Source: Mumia sp. zg.B17
GTDB taxonomy: Bacteria > Actinomycetota > Actinomycetes > Propionibacteriales > Nocardioidaceae
Direction: 5' to 3'
NCBI RefSeq assembly: GCF_019550915.1
Contig: NZ_JAHWCI010000002.1
Span: 124,001-188,000 of the forward strand
DNA: 64,000 nucleotides
The notes under the pieces were generated by a model. That model was given only the letters and a program-made list of their open reading frames with translations. It was not told the DNA's origin and searched no databases. Both the position numbers and the translations under genes were made by a program. Below are positions 52,714-63,219 of the stretch, piece by piece; the stretch's first letter is position 1, and the number at the start of each line of letters is the position of its first letter.

Positions 52714-53549
52714 CCGGCGTCGATCCGGTCGCGCACGACGACCGTCTCCTCGACGACCTGATCGCCGGTCGGGCCACGGGCGACCCCCTCCTCGACGGAC
52801 TGGCCGCTTGGCGCACCGACGTCATGGCCGCGCTCCCCGGCGCCGGGGACCCCGCCGCTGACCGGCTGACCGCCGTGTCGAGGGCGCCGGGCCGGGCCGG
52901 CTGGCGGGTGGGGCCTGTGGGTGCCCGTCGCGTGCGCCCGGTCGACCGCCGCCGCGCCCACCGCGGTCGCGCGACTCGACCCGCGCCGGGCGTCCGCCGC
53001 GCCACCGAGCTTGGTGTGGGCGTCGTCGTCCTGCTCGCCATGGGCGTCAGCCAGGCGGTCGCCGGCAGCCCCGTTGCGCCGCTCACCTACGTCGTCGGAC
53101 GCGCGGTCGGGCTGGGTGAGGAGGTCGCGACACCGCGGACGGCCAAGAGGCATGAGCGCCCCAACCTGTCGGCGCCGGCGGTCACAGGTTCAGAAGTGCA
53201 CACCGGGCGTTCCGGCGCCGAGGCGCTCTCGTCTGCTCACAAGGGCGAGGCATCTCACCCCGTTCCCTCGCGGGACGGACGGAGCCGTGCGGACTCGCCC
53301 CGGGCCGAGCACCCGGCGACTCCTGCGCCGTCGCCCGTCCCAGGGGTGGTGACGACCGCGCCCGCTCCCGCCGACGACGGGACCCGTGATCGGGACTGGG
53401 ACCGTGACCGTGACGGCGCCTGGGACCGTGATCGCGGCGGCGCCTGGGACGGTGATCGTGACGGGGACCGCGACCGGGACCGTGATCGTTCGGGCGACCA
53501 GTGGGCCGACAGGTCGTCGTCGTGGCGCCCGTCGTACGTCGTGCGCTGA
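52710..53549 (+). CDS. rsdA: RsdA-like anti-sigma-D factor with Arg/Asp repeat tail
   Basis: 279 aa from GTG 52710, overlapping sigD as GTGA. The N-terminal helix DDRLLDDLIAGRATGDPLLD, with GLAAWRTDVMA after it, resembles the sigma-D-binding segment of mycobacterial RsdA. One membrane helix is at about residues 100-118 (TELGVGVVVLLAMGVSQAV), so the sigma-binding part is cytoplasmic. The extracytoplasmic part is Pro/Ala-rich, then an odd region of Asp/Arg/Gly/Trp repeats (DRDRDGAWDRDRGGAWDGD), ending SSWRPSYVVR. The repeat is visible in DNA as GACCGTGATCG copies. Its role is unknown. Confidence 0.85.
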   Translation: MTGVDPVAHDDRLLDDLIAGRATGDPLLDGLAAWRTDVMAALPGAGDPAADRLTAVSRAPGRAGWRVGPVGARRVRPVDRRRAHRGRATRPAPGVRRATELGVGVVVLLAMGVSQAVAGSPVAPLTYVVGRAVGLGEEVATPRTAKRHERPNLSAPAVTGSEVHTGRSGAEALSSAHKGEASHPVPSRDGRSRADSPRAEHPATPAPSPVPGVVTTAPAPADDGTRDRDWDRDRDGAWDRDRGGAWDGDRDGDRDRDRDRSGDQWADRSSSWRPSYVVR

Positions 53550-55202
<1,653 letters not shown>

Positions 55203-55243
55203 CGCAGTCCTCGGTGTCCGCCCCGCCTCACTAGAATGCGGGG

Positions 55244-56347
55244 ATGGACATCGAGATCGGCGCCGCCAAGCGCGGCCGCAGGGCATACGCGTTCGACGAC
55301 ATCGCGATCGTCCCGAGTCGCCGGACTCGTGATCCCGAGGAGGTCTCGACGGCCTGGCAGATCGACGCCTACCGGTTCGAGATCCCCGTGGTCGCCGCGC
55401 CGATGGACTCGGTGATGTCGCCGGAGACGGCGATCATGCTCGGCAAGCTCGGTGGTCTGGGCGTCATCGACCTCGAGGGGCTCTGGACTCGCTACGACGA
55501 CCCGCTGCCGCTGCTCGAGGAGGTCTCCCACCTCGAGTCGCGTGAGGCGACGGTCCGGCTCCAGCGCATCTACCAGGAGCCGATCAAGGCCGAGCTGATC
55601 CACGAGCGGCTGAAGCAGATCCGCGATGCCGGCGTGACCGTCGCCGGTGCGCTCTCGCCCCAGCGGACCAAGCAGTTCGCGCAGACGGTCGTCGACTCGG
55701 GCGTCGACCTGTTCGTCATCCGGGGGACCACGGTGTCGGCCGAGCACGTCTCGGGGCAGACCGAGCCGCTCAACCTCAAGGAGTTCATCTACGAGCTCGA
55801 CGTGCCGGTCGTCGTCGGCGGCTGCGCCACGCACCAGGCCGCCCTCCACCTGATGCGCACCGGCGCCGCGGGGGTCCTGGTCGGCTTCGGCGGGGGAGCG
55901 ACGCACACCACCCGCCAGGTGCTCGGAGTCGCCGTGCCGATGGCGAGCGCGCTCGCCGACGTCGCCGCGGCACGACGTGACTACCTCGACGAGTCGGGCG
56001 GCCGCTACGTGCACGTCATCGCCGACGGCTCGGTCGGCCACAGCGGCGACCTCGCGAAGGCGATCGCCTGCGGCGCGGACGCGGTCATGGTGGGCTCGCC
56101 GTTCGCGCGGGCGGCCGAGGCGCCCGGACGCGGGTTCCACTGGGGCGCCGAGGCGTGGCACCCCGACCTGCCGCGCGGCCAGCGCATCAACCTCGGCACC
56201 GTCGGCTCGTTCGAGTCGGTGCTCTTCGGGCCGTCGACCGCGCCGGACGGCACGATGAACCTCGTCGGCGCGCTCCGCCGGGCGATGGCGACGACCGGCT
56301 ACACCGAGCTCAAGGAGTTCCAGCGGGTCGAGGTCGTCGTCCAGTAG
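55244..56347 (+). CDS. guaB3: GuaB3-family IMP dehydrogenase-related protein
   Basis: 367 aa, TIM barrel without CBS domains. RAYAFDDIAIVPSRRTRDPE opens the barrel, and VGFGGGATHTTRQVLGVAVP occupies the position of the IMPDH catalytic loop, but the loop has His at residue 221 where GuaB has its catalytic Cys. The family is present next to guaB throughout actinobacteria; its function there is unresolved (the cyanobacterial members act as IMPDH). The start is leaderless: TAGAAT six bases before the ATG. It is separate from the IMPDH gene at 53685. Confidence 0.93.
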   Translation: MDIEIGAAKRGRRAYAFDDIAIVPSRRTRDPEEVSTAWQIDAYRFEIPVVAAPMDSVMSPETAIMLGKLGGLGVIDLEGLWTRYDDPLPLLEEVSHLESREATVRLQRIYQEPIKAELIHERLKQIRDAGVTVAGALSPQRTKQFAQTVVDSGVDLFVIRGTTVSAEHVSGQTEPLNLKEFIYELDVPVVVGGCATHQAALHLMRTGAAGVLVGFGGGATHTTRQVLGVAVPMASALADVAAARRDYLDESGGRYVHVIADGSVGHSGDLAKAIACGADAVMVGSPFARAAEAPGRGFHWGAEAWHPDLPRGQRINLGTVGSFESVLFGPSTAPDGTMNLVGALRRAMATTGYTELKEFQRVEVVVQ

Positions 56348-56387
56348 CGCCGACGCCCGGCGTTCGTGACACTGCCGGTGGCGGACT

Positions 56388-56438
56388 CGTTACCGGGGGG
56401 TAGCACTGGTGTGGTGCCCCCTCTACAGTGACCGCATG
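56388..56438 (+). promoter_or_regulatory. regulated leaderless promoter of the aldehyde dehydrogenase gene
   Basis: CGTTACC-gggg-GGTAGCA centres on TACC-N4-GGTA at 56391-56402. The -10 box TACAGT is at 56424-56429 and the ATG at 56436 follows six bases later. The same 51-bp layout is found before the GMC oxidoreductase gene, with identical spacing. The palindrome covers the -35 region, as expected for a repressor site. Confidence 0.75.
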
Positions 56439-58052
56439 TCACGACGCGACCCCAGCGCTCCGGAGCACGGGCGCCTCCCCGCCGACCCCGAGCACGACGC
56501 GACAGCCGCGTTCGCCGTCGACCCGGCCCTCGTCCGTCGTCTGACCGCAGGGCTGCGCGCCACGTCGGGCGAGGCGGAGACGACGTACGCGCCCTTCACC
56601 GGGCAGCCGATCGCTACGCTCCCCGTCTCGGACACCGGTGACGTCGAGGACGCGTTCGCGGCTGCCCGGGCGGCGCAGGACCCGTGGTCGCGGACCGACC
56701 TGTCCCACCGGGCGGCGCTGCTCCTCGACCTCCATGACGCGGTTCTCGACCACGCCGACGACCTCATGGACCTCGTGCAGTGGGAGTCGGGGAAGGCGCG
56801 CAAGCACGCCTTCGACGAGGTCCTGCACGTGGCGCTCACCGCTCGCTACTACGGTCGCACCCTCGCGCGGCACCTCACGACGCGTCGCGTCCCCGGGGTC
56901 TACCCGCTCTTCACCCAGACGCGGATCAACCGGGTCCCCAAGGGCGTCGTCGGGATCATCTCTCCCTGGAACTATCCGCTCACGCTGGCGATCTCGGACG
57001 GGATCCCTGCCGTCGCGGCAGGCAACGCGGTGGTCCACAAGCCCGACGGCCAAACACCTCTCTCCGCCTTGGCCGCGATCGAGCTGTTCCGCGAGGTCGG
57101 CTTCCCCGCGAGCCTGTGGCAGGTCGTCAACGGGCCTGGCCCCGTGATCGGCGGTGCGATCGTCGAGCGGGCGGACCACGTCTGCTTCACCGGTTCGACC
57201 GCGACCGGCAGGCGTGTCGCGGCGCAGGCGGCCGAGCGGCTCGTCTCGACCTCGCTCGAGCTGGGTGGCAAGAACCCGATGCTGGTCCTCGCCGATGCCA
57301 ACCTCGACCGCGCCGTCGAGGGCGCGGTCCGTGCGTGCTTCTCCTCCGCCGGCCAGCTCTGCGTGTCGGTCGAGCGGTTGTTCGTCGCGGACGCGGTCTA
57401 TGACCGTTTCGTCGCCAAGCTCGTCAAGCGGATCGGCCGCATGACGATGTCGGCGTCGCTGGACTACGACGGAGACATGGGCTCGCTGGTCTCGCAGCGG
57501 CAGCTGGACACGGTGTCCGCCCACGTCGCCGACGCCGTGTCCAAGGGAGCCCGCGTCCTCACCGGCGGGAGGCCGCGCCCCGAGGTCGGTCCGTACTTCT
57601 ACGAGCCCACGCTGCTCGAGGGTGTGAGCCCGGCGATGGACTGCTTCGCCGACGAGACCTTCGGCCCGGTCGTCTCGCTCTACCGCTTCGGCAGCGAGGG
57701 TGAGGCCATCGACCGCGCCAACGCCGGGTCGTACGGCCTCAACGCCGCGATCTACACACGTGACGTCGCGCGGGGTCGCGAGCTTGCTCGCCGGATCAAG
57801 GCAGGCAGCGTGAACATCAACGAGGGGTTCGCCGCCACCTTCGCCTCGCTGGAGGCGCCGATGGGCGGGATGCGGGAGTCGGGCATCGGCCGTCGGCACG
57901 GTGCGGAGGGGATCCTCCGCTACACCGAGACGCAGGCGGTCGCCAACCAGCGGCTGCTGCCCCTCTCGGCTCCCCGGATGGTGAGCGATGCGGCCTTCCA
58001 GACGACGATCACCGCGGCGCTGCGCGTCCTGAAGAAGGCCGGCCGGGCCTGA
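56436..58052 (+). CDS. succinate-semialdehyde-dehydrogenase-like NAD(P)+ aldehyde dehydrogenase
   Basis: 538 aa. The catalytic Cys is C309 (SSAGQLCVSVERLF) and the general base is E275 (LELGGKNPML); both sit in the ALDH family spacing. GVVGIISPWNYPLTLAISDG binds the substrate/cofactor pocket. It is longer than most 460-aa SSADH, mainly at the N-terminus (about 45 residues) and C-terminus. The natural substrate is unknown; the neighbouring GMC oxidoreductase under a matching promoter suggests sequential oxidation of an alcohol to an acid. The start at 56436 is set by TACAGT six bases upstream. Confidence 0.9.
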   Translation: MSRRDPSAPEHGRLPADPEHDATAAFAVDPALVRRLTAGLRATSGEAETTYAPFTGQPIATLPVSDTGDVEDAFAAARAAQDPWSRTDLSHRAALLLDLHDAVLDHADDLMDLVQWESGKARKHAFDEVLHVALTARYYGRTLARHLTTRRVPGVYPLFTQTRINRVPKGVVGIISPWNYPLTLAISDGIPAVAAGNAVVHKPDGQTPLSALAAIELFREVGFPASLWQVVNGPGPVIGGAIVERADHVCFTGSTATGRRVAAQAAERLVSTSLELGGKNPMLVLADANLDRAVEGAVRACFSSAGQLCVSVERLFVADAVYDRFVAKLVKRIGRMTMSASLDYDGDMGSLVSQRQLDTVSAHVADAVSKGARVLTGGRPRPEVGPYFYEPTLLEGVSPAMDCFADETFGPVVSLYRFGSEGEAIDRANAGSYGLNAAIYTRDVARGRELARRIKAGSVNINEGFAATFASLEAPMGGMRESGIGRRHGAEGILRYTETQAVANQRLLPLSAPRMVSDAAFQTTITAALRVLKKAGRA

Positions 58053-58104
58053 CACCGACCGTCACGCCGCGTCGGAGGGGATACGACATCCGCGATGACA
58101 TATT

Positions 58105-58155
58105 CGTTACCCAGGGGTAGCAATAGCGTGAACGCGGTCTTACGCTGACGCTGTG
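58105..58155 (+). promoter_or_regulatory. regulated leaderless promoter of the GMC oxidoreductase gene
   Basis: CGTTACC-cagg-GGTAGCA has TACC-N4-GGTA at 58108-58119. The -10 box TACGCT is at 58141-58146 and the GTG at 58153 follows six bases later. Operator, -10 and start are at the same offsets as in the promoter at 56388-56438. Only the operator half-sites and -10 positions are strongly alike, so this is probably one regulator acting at two promoters. Confidence 0.75.
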
Positions 58156-59856
58156 AACGACACCGCACCGCAGCACTACGACGTCCTGGTGATCGGCTCG
58201 GGGTTCGGCGGGAGCGTGACCGCACTGCGACTGACCGAGAAGGGCTACCGCGTCGGGGTCCTCGAGGCCGGGGCGCGGTTCCGCGACGAGGACTTCGCGG
58301 ACAACTCGTGGAACCTCCGGCGCTACCTCTTCGCGCCCGAGGTCGGCTGCTACGGCATCCAGCGCATCAACCTCCTGAAGGACGTGATGATCATGTCCGG
58401 CGCGGGTGTCGGCGGCGGCTCGCTGGTCTACGCCAACACCCTCTACGAGCCGTTCGAGCCCTTCTATCGCGACCCTGCCTGGGGTCACATCACCGACTGG
58501 AAGGCGGAGCTCGCGCCCTTCTACGACCAGGCCAAGCGGATGCTCGGTGTGACGACGTACCCGGTCACCTCTCCTGCCGACGAGGTCATGCGGGAGGTCG
58601 CCGAGGAGATGGGCGCCGCCGACACGTTCCACCCCACACCGGTCGGCGTCTTCTTCGGGGGCCCCGGTGAGACCGTCGCCGACCCCTATTTCGGTGGTGC
58701 AGGCCCTGATCGGGCCGGATGCATCCAGTGCGGCGAGTGCATGACGGGGTGCCGCCACAACGCCAAGAACACGCTGGTCAAGAACTACCTCTATCTCGCC
58801 GAGCAGGCCGGCGCGCGCGTCCACGAGCTGACCACCGTGACGGAGGTCCGCCCGCGCCCCGGTGGCGGCTACACGGTCGACACGCGGCGTACGGACCGGC
58901 GCCGCAAGGTCGCCTGCCGCTTCACCGCAGACCAGGTCGTGTTCGCCGCCGGCTCGCTGGGCACACAGAAGCTCCTGCACAGGATGCGCAGCCGAGGCGT
59001 CCTCCCGCGGATTTCGTCGAGGCTCGGGGTCCTCACCCGGACCAACTCGGAGTCGCTGCTCGGGGCGATCGCCGGCAGCCGGGACGTGGACTACTCCACC
59101 GGCGTCGCGATCACCTCCTCGTTCCACCCCGATGAGGTCACCCACATCGAGCCGGTCCGTTTCGGCAAGGGCTCCAACGCGATGTCGCTGCTCCAGACGG
59201 TGCTCACCGACGGTGACGGGGAGAGGCCGCGCTGGCAGGCCTGGCTCAAGGAGCTGTGGGCGCAGAAGCGCAACGTCAGAGAGCTGTACGACTTCAAGCA
59301 CTGGTCGGAGCGGGTGATCATCCTGCTGGCCATGCAGTCGCTCGACAACTCGATCACGACCTCCATGAAGCGGAGCCGGATCACCGGACGCCTGCGGCTG
59401 ACCTCGGCCCAGGGGGCGGGCGACCCGAACCCCTCGTGGATCCCGAAGGCCAACGAGGCCGTGCGCCGTACGGCTGACAAGATCGACGGCTGGCCCGGAG
59501 GCACGATCGGTGAGCCGTTCAACATCCCGCTCACCGCGCACTTCATCGGGGGCTGCGTGATCGGCGACTCCCCGGCCACCGGGGTGATCGACCCGTACCA
59601 CCGGCTGTACGGCTACGACGGCCTCCACGTCGTCGACGGCGCCGCGATCTCGGCGAACCTGGGCGTGAACCCGTCGCTGACGATCACGGCCCAGGCCGAG
59701 CGGGCGATGGCGTTCTGGCCCAACAGGGACCAGTCGGACCCGCGTCCGGCGACGGGCGAGGCCTACGCGCGCCTCGAGCCCGTGGCGCCGAAGAACCCCG
59801 TCGTGCCGGTCGACGCCCCTGCGGCGCTGCGTCTTCCCATCGTCGGCGTCAGCTAG
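58153..59856 (+). CDS. GMC-family oxidoreductase (ChoD-like) with a four-Cys motif
   Basis: 567 aa. The N-terminal FAD-binding Rossmann motif GSGFGG is at residues 15-20, and SGAGVGGGSLVYANTLYEPF follows. CIQCGECMTGCRHN places cysteines at 190, 193, 196 and 200, the CxxCxxCxxxC pattern of a 4Fe-4S-like insertion that is shared by mycobacterial ChoD-type proteins. The C-terminal HVVDGAAISANLGVNPSLTI is the GMC signature. It may oxidise a sterol or fatty alcohol; the substrate is unknown. The GTG at 58153 is leaderless. It sits between an aldehyde dehydrogenase and guaA as choD does in mycobacteria. Confidence 0.9.
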   Translation: MNDTAPQHYDVLVIGSGFGGSVTALRLTEKGYRVGVLEAGARFRDEDFADNSWNLRRYLFAPEVGCYGIQRINLLKDVMIMSGAGVGGGSLVYANTLYEPFEPFYRDPAWGHITDWKAELAPFYDQAKRMLGVTTYPVTSPADEVMREVAEEMGAADTFHPTPVGVFFGGPGETVADPYFGGAGPDRAGCIQCGECMTGCRHNAKNTLVKNYLYLAEQAGARVHELTTVTEVRPRPGGGYTVDTRRTDRRRKVACRFTADQVVFAAGSLGTQKLLHRMRSRGVLPRISSRLGVLTRTNSESLLGAIAGSRDVDYSTGVAITSSFHPDEVTHIEPVRFGKGSNAMSLLQTVLTDGDGERPRWQAWLKELWAQKRNVRELYDFKHWSERVIILLAMQSLDNSITTSMKRSRITGRLRLTSAQGAGDPNPSWIPKANEAVRRTADKIDGWPGGTIGEPFNIPLTAHFIGGCVIGDSPATGVIDPYHRLYGYDGLHVVDGAAISANLGVNPSLTITAQAERAMAFWPNRDQSDPRPATGEAYARLEPVAPKNPVVPVDAPAALRLPIVGVS

Positions 59857-59882
59857 CTGACGGCGCTCGATAGGATCGAGGT

Positions 59883-61448
59883 GTGACCGAGATTCCTGAG
59901 CACGACCTGGTCCTCGTCGTCGACTTCGGCGCCCAGTACGCGCAGCTGATCGCCCGACGCGTGCGGGAGGCGAAGGTCTACTCCGAGATCGTGCCCCACA
60001 CGATGCCGGTCGAGGACATGCTCGCCAAGAAGCCGAAGGCGATCATCCTCTCGGGGGGCCCGTCGTCGGTGTACGAGGAGGGCGCGCCGCGCCTGGACCC
60101 GGCGCTCTTCGGCACGGGCACCGCGGTCTTCGGCATCTGCTACGGCTTCCAGGCGATGGCCCAGGTCCTCGGAGGGACGGTCGCGAGCACCGGCCAGCGT
60201 GAGTACGGCCGCACCGACGTCACGGTCGGTGATCACGGTGTGCTCCTGGCCGGGCTGCCCGACCAGCTCCGGGCGTGGATGTCGCACGGGGACGAGGTCG
60301 TCGCCGCGCCGGAGGGCTTCGTGGTCACCGCGTCGTCACCCCGCGCGGCCGTCGCGGCGTTCGAGGACGTCGACCGTGGACTGGCCGGGGTGCAGTGGCA
60401 TCCCGAGGTCCTGCACACCGAGCATGGTCAGCAGGTGCTGGAGCGCTTCCTGGTCCAGATCGCCGGTTGTCGGCAGACCTGGACCATGGTCAACATCGTC
60501 GACGAGCAGGTGGACCGGATCCGGGAGCAGGTCGGCGACGCCCGCGTCATCTGCGCGTTGTCCGGCGGTGTGGACTCGTCGGTCGCCGCCGCACTCGTGC
60601 AGCGCGCGATCGGTGACCAGCTCACCTGTGTCTTCGTCGACCACGGGCTCCTCCGCAAGGGCGAGCGAGACCAGGTGGTCCGCGACTACGTGGACGCGAC
60701 CGACGTCAACCTCAAGGTCGTGGACGCCCGCGAGCAGTTCCTCGGCCACCTCACGGGCGTCACCGACCCCGAGGAGAAGCGCAAGATCATCGGCCGCGAG
60801 TTCATCCGGACCTTCGAGGCCGCCGAGCGCGAGATCCTCGAGACCCCTGGCACGCCGGTCAGGTTCCTCGTGCAGGGCACGCTCTATCCGGACGTGGTCG
60901 AGTCCGGCGGGGGCGAGGGCGCGGCCAACATCAAGAGCCACCACAACGTCGGTGGCCTCCCCGAGGACCTCGAGTTCAGCCTGATCGAACCGCTGCGCAC
61001 GCTGTTCAAGGACGAGGTCCGGCAGGTCGGCGAGCAGCTCGGTCTGCCGCCGGCGATGGTCTGGCGCCACCCGTTCCCGGGGCCAGGGCTCGCGATCCGG
61101 ATCGTGGGCGCCGTCGACGAGGAGCGTCTCGAGATCGTGCGCGAGGCCGATGCCATCGCCCGGGAGGAGCTCACCGCCGCCGGTCTCGACCGCGACGTGT
61201 GGCAGTTCCCGGTGGTGCTGCTGGCCGACGTCCGCTCGGTCGGGGTCCAGGGCGACGGACGGACGTACGGACACCCGGTCGTGCTGCGTCCCGTGAGCAG
61301 CGAGGACGCGATGACGGCCGACTGGAGTCGTCTCCCGTACGAGCTCCTCGAGCGCATCTCCACCCGGATCACCAACGAGGTCCGCGAGGTCAACCGGGTG
61401 GTCGTCGACATCACCAGCAAGCCGCCCGGCACGATCGAGTGGGAGTGA
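59883..61448 (+). CDS. guaA: GMP synthase (glutamine-hydrolysing)
   Basis: 521 aa. It converts XMP to GMP using glutamine and ATP. The class I glutaminase has Cys86 ([12 protein letters not shown]) and the downstream His/Glu in GVQWHPEV. The ATP pyrophosphatase P-loop is [10 protein letters not shown] at about 223-232, and [20 protein letters not shown] is the synthase signature. The GTG at 59883 follows TAGGAT by six bases, so it is leaderless. It completes the IMP-to-GMP route encoded with guaB upstream. Confidence 0.97.
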   Translation: MTEIPEHDLVLVVDFGAQYAQLIARRVREAKVYSEIVPHTMPVEDMLAKKPKAIILSGGPSSVYEEGAPRLDPALFGTGTAVFGICYGFQAMAQVLGGTVASTGQREYGRTDVTVGDHGVLLAGLPDQLRAWMSHGDEVVAAPEGFVVTASSPRAAVAAFEDVDRGLAGVQWHPEVLHTEHGQQVLERFLVQIAGCRQTWTMVNIVDEQVDRIREQVGDARVICALSGGVDSSVAAALVQRAIGDQLTCVFVDHGLLRKGERDQVVRDYVDATDVNLKVVDAREQFLGHLTGVTDPEEKRKIIGREFIRTFEAAEREILETPGTPVRFLVQGTLYPDVVESGGGEGAANIKSHHNVGGLPEDLEFSLIEPLRTLFKDEVRQVGEQLGLPPAMVWRHPFPGPGLAIRIVGAVDEERLEIVREADAIAREELTAAGLDRDVWQFPVVLLADVRSVGVQGDGRTYGHPVVLRPVSSEDAMTADWSRLPYELLERISTRITNEVREVNRVVVDITSKPPGTIEWE

Positions 61449-61451
61449 GCC

Positions 61452-61976
61452 GTGGCCATCGTCCCCGACACGAAGGACTGGACCTGGACGGCGCGGAAGG
61501 TGTGCCCGGAGTGCGGTTTCGATCCGGCCGCGATCAGCGACGGCGAGGTCGGTGCGCACGTGCGTGCGCTCGCCGCACGATGGCCGGCGGTGCTCGAGCG
61601 CCCCGACGTGCGCGACCGGCCGGACGCGAGCACCTGGTCGCCGTTGGAGTACGCCTGCCACGTCCGTGACGTCTTCGCGCTGTACCGCCACCGCCTCGGC
61701 CTGATGCTCGACGAGGACGGCCCGACCTATCCGAACTGGGACCAGGACGCGACCGCGGACGCCGAAAGGTACTCCGAGCAGGACCCCGGCGCCGTGTCCG
61801 AGCAGCTCGCCCGCGAGGCGGCGCTCGTGGCTGCGGCCTTCGACGCGGTCCCTGCGGACCGGTGGACGCGTACGGGTCGGCGGAGCGACGGGGCGTCGTT
61901 CACGATCACGACCTTCTCACGCTATTTCCTCCACGATGCCGCGCACCACCTCCACGACGTCGGCGTCAGGGTCTGA
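61452..61976 (+). CDS. DinB-like protein with an N-terminal CPECG site
   Basis: 174 aa. Residues 18-22 (CPECG) form half of a zinc-ribbon-like site, and EYACHVRDVFALYRHRLGLM plus FLHDAAHHLHDVGVRV hold the His residues of the DinB/DfsB metal site. It probably is a metal-dependent thiol transferase or hydrolase of the DinB group (mycothiol-related in actinobacteria, by inference). The GTG at 61452 lies 3 nt after guaA. Its 3' end overlaps the convergent ECF42 sigma gene by 11 nt. Confidence 0.85.
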   Translation: MAIVPDTKDWTWTARKVCPECGFDPAAISDGEVGAHVRALAARWPAVLERPDVRDRPDASTWSPLEYACHVRDVFALYRHRLGLMLDEDGPTYPNWDQDATADAERYSEQDPGAVSEQLAREAALVAAAFDAVPADRWTRTGRRSDGASFTITTFSRYFLHDAAHHLHDVGVRV

Positions 61977-63192
61977 GCGCGTCCAGGCGTGACGTGAGCA
62001 ACCGACGCTGGCCATCGTCGCCGGCGACCGCGATTGCACGGCGGTAGGCGTCGGCCGCCTCCTCGCGTCGCCCGACGTCGGCGAGCAGTCGCGCCTGCAC
62101 GGCGGGGAGGTAGGCGTACTCGCCCAGGCTCGGGTCGCCGATGACAGGCTCGAGCGCCGTGAGCGCGGCCTCGGGGCCCTCGACGTACGACACCGCGACC
62201 GCGCGGTTGAGGCGGACGACCGGGGTCGGCCACTCCTCGACCAGCCGGTCGTACAGCCGCAGCAGGGCGGGCCAGTCGGTCGTGTCGACGCTGGCCGCGT
62301 CGGCGTGCACGCCGGCGATGGCCGCCTGGAGCGCGTACCGCCCTGCACGGCCGTCGCGAGCCAGTGCCCGCTCGATCGCTCGGGTGGTCGCCTCCCGGCC
62401 ACCCGCCATCAGCCGCACGTCCCACGATCCGCGGTCCTGACCGTCCAGGAGGACCACGTCGGCCTCGCGACGGGCCCACGTGCGCGCCTGCGTGAACAGC
62501 ACCAGGCCCAGCAACCCCAGGACCTCCGGCTCGTCGGGGAAGATCTCGCCGAGGCTCGTCGCGAGCGAGCGTGACGCCACCTCGAGCGCGTCGGTCTGCG
62601 GGTCGCGCGGTCGTTCGTGCGCCGCGGTGGCCACCAGGTGGACGACCTCGAGCACGGCGCCGAGCCGCTCGGGAAGGTCGTTCGCGGCCGGGACGGCGTA
62701 CCGGATCCCGGCCGCGGTGATCTTGCGCTTCGCTCGCGTGATCCGAGCCGCCGCGGTCGACGGACGGATCAGGAGGAGGGAGGCCGCGGTCGGTGTGGGG
62801 ATCCCGCAGACCACCCGCAGCGTCAGCAGCACCCGGTCGGCCTCGGACAGCGACGGGTGGCAGCACGTGAAGACGAGACGGAGGAGCTCGTCGTTCCAGC
62901 GGGCGGCCGCGGCGTCGGCGTGGCGCGACTCCTCTCGCAGCGCGAGGTCGGGCATCCGCTGCCGCAGCGATCCCGTCCGGCGGTGCAGGTCGAGCGCGTG
63001 GTTGCGTGCGGTCCGGACGAGCCACCCGACCGGGCTCGACGGGACGCGCACCCAGGTCTGCAGCGCCCGCTCGAACGCGTGCTGTGCGCAGTCCTCGGCG
63101 GTGTCGATGTCGCCGGCGGTGCGGACCGTGGCCGCCACCACGCGGCCCCAGTGCTCCCGGTGCAGCGCGGCGACGGCCTCGTCGACCGTCAC
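61966..63192 (-). CDS. ECF42-group RNA polymerase sigma factor (DUF6596)
   Basis: 408 aa, much longer than a typical ECF. Region 2 (AEDCAQHAFERALQTW; VGWLVRTARNHALDLHRR) and region 4 (LLTLRVVCGIPTPTAASLLL) lie in the first about 190 residues. The remainder is a DUF6596 and TPR-like C-terminal domain (LNRAVAVSYVEGPEAALTAL; EEAADAYRRAIAVAGDDGQR) that replaces an anti-sigma factor and defines ECF42. The GTG at 63192 is used, with the YCII gene 27 nt upstream, the usual ECF42 partner. They likely form one unit and the sigma factor may respond through that partner. Confidence 0.92.
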   Translation of the reverse strand: MTVDEAVAALHREHWGRVVAATVRTAGDIDTAEDCAQHAFERALQTWVRVPSSPVGWLVRTARNHALDLHRRTGSLRQRMPDLALREESRHADAAAARWNDELLRLVFTCCHPSLSEADRVLLTLRVVCGIPTPTAASLLLIRPSTAAARITRAKRKITAAGIRYAVPAANDLPERLGAVLEVVHLVATAAHERPRDPQTDALEVASRSLATSLGEIFPDEPEVLGLLGLVLFTQARTWARREADVVLLDGQDRGSWDVRLMAGGREATTRAIERALARDGRAGRYALQAAIAGVHADAASVDTTDWPALLRLYDRLVEEWPTPVVRLNRAVAVSYVEGPEAALTALEPVIGDPSLGEYAYLPAVQARLLADVGRREEAADAYRRAIAVAGDDGQRRLLTSRLDALRP

Positions 63193-63219
63193 GGGTGTCG
63201 TCTCAGGCGACGTGGGCCG

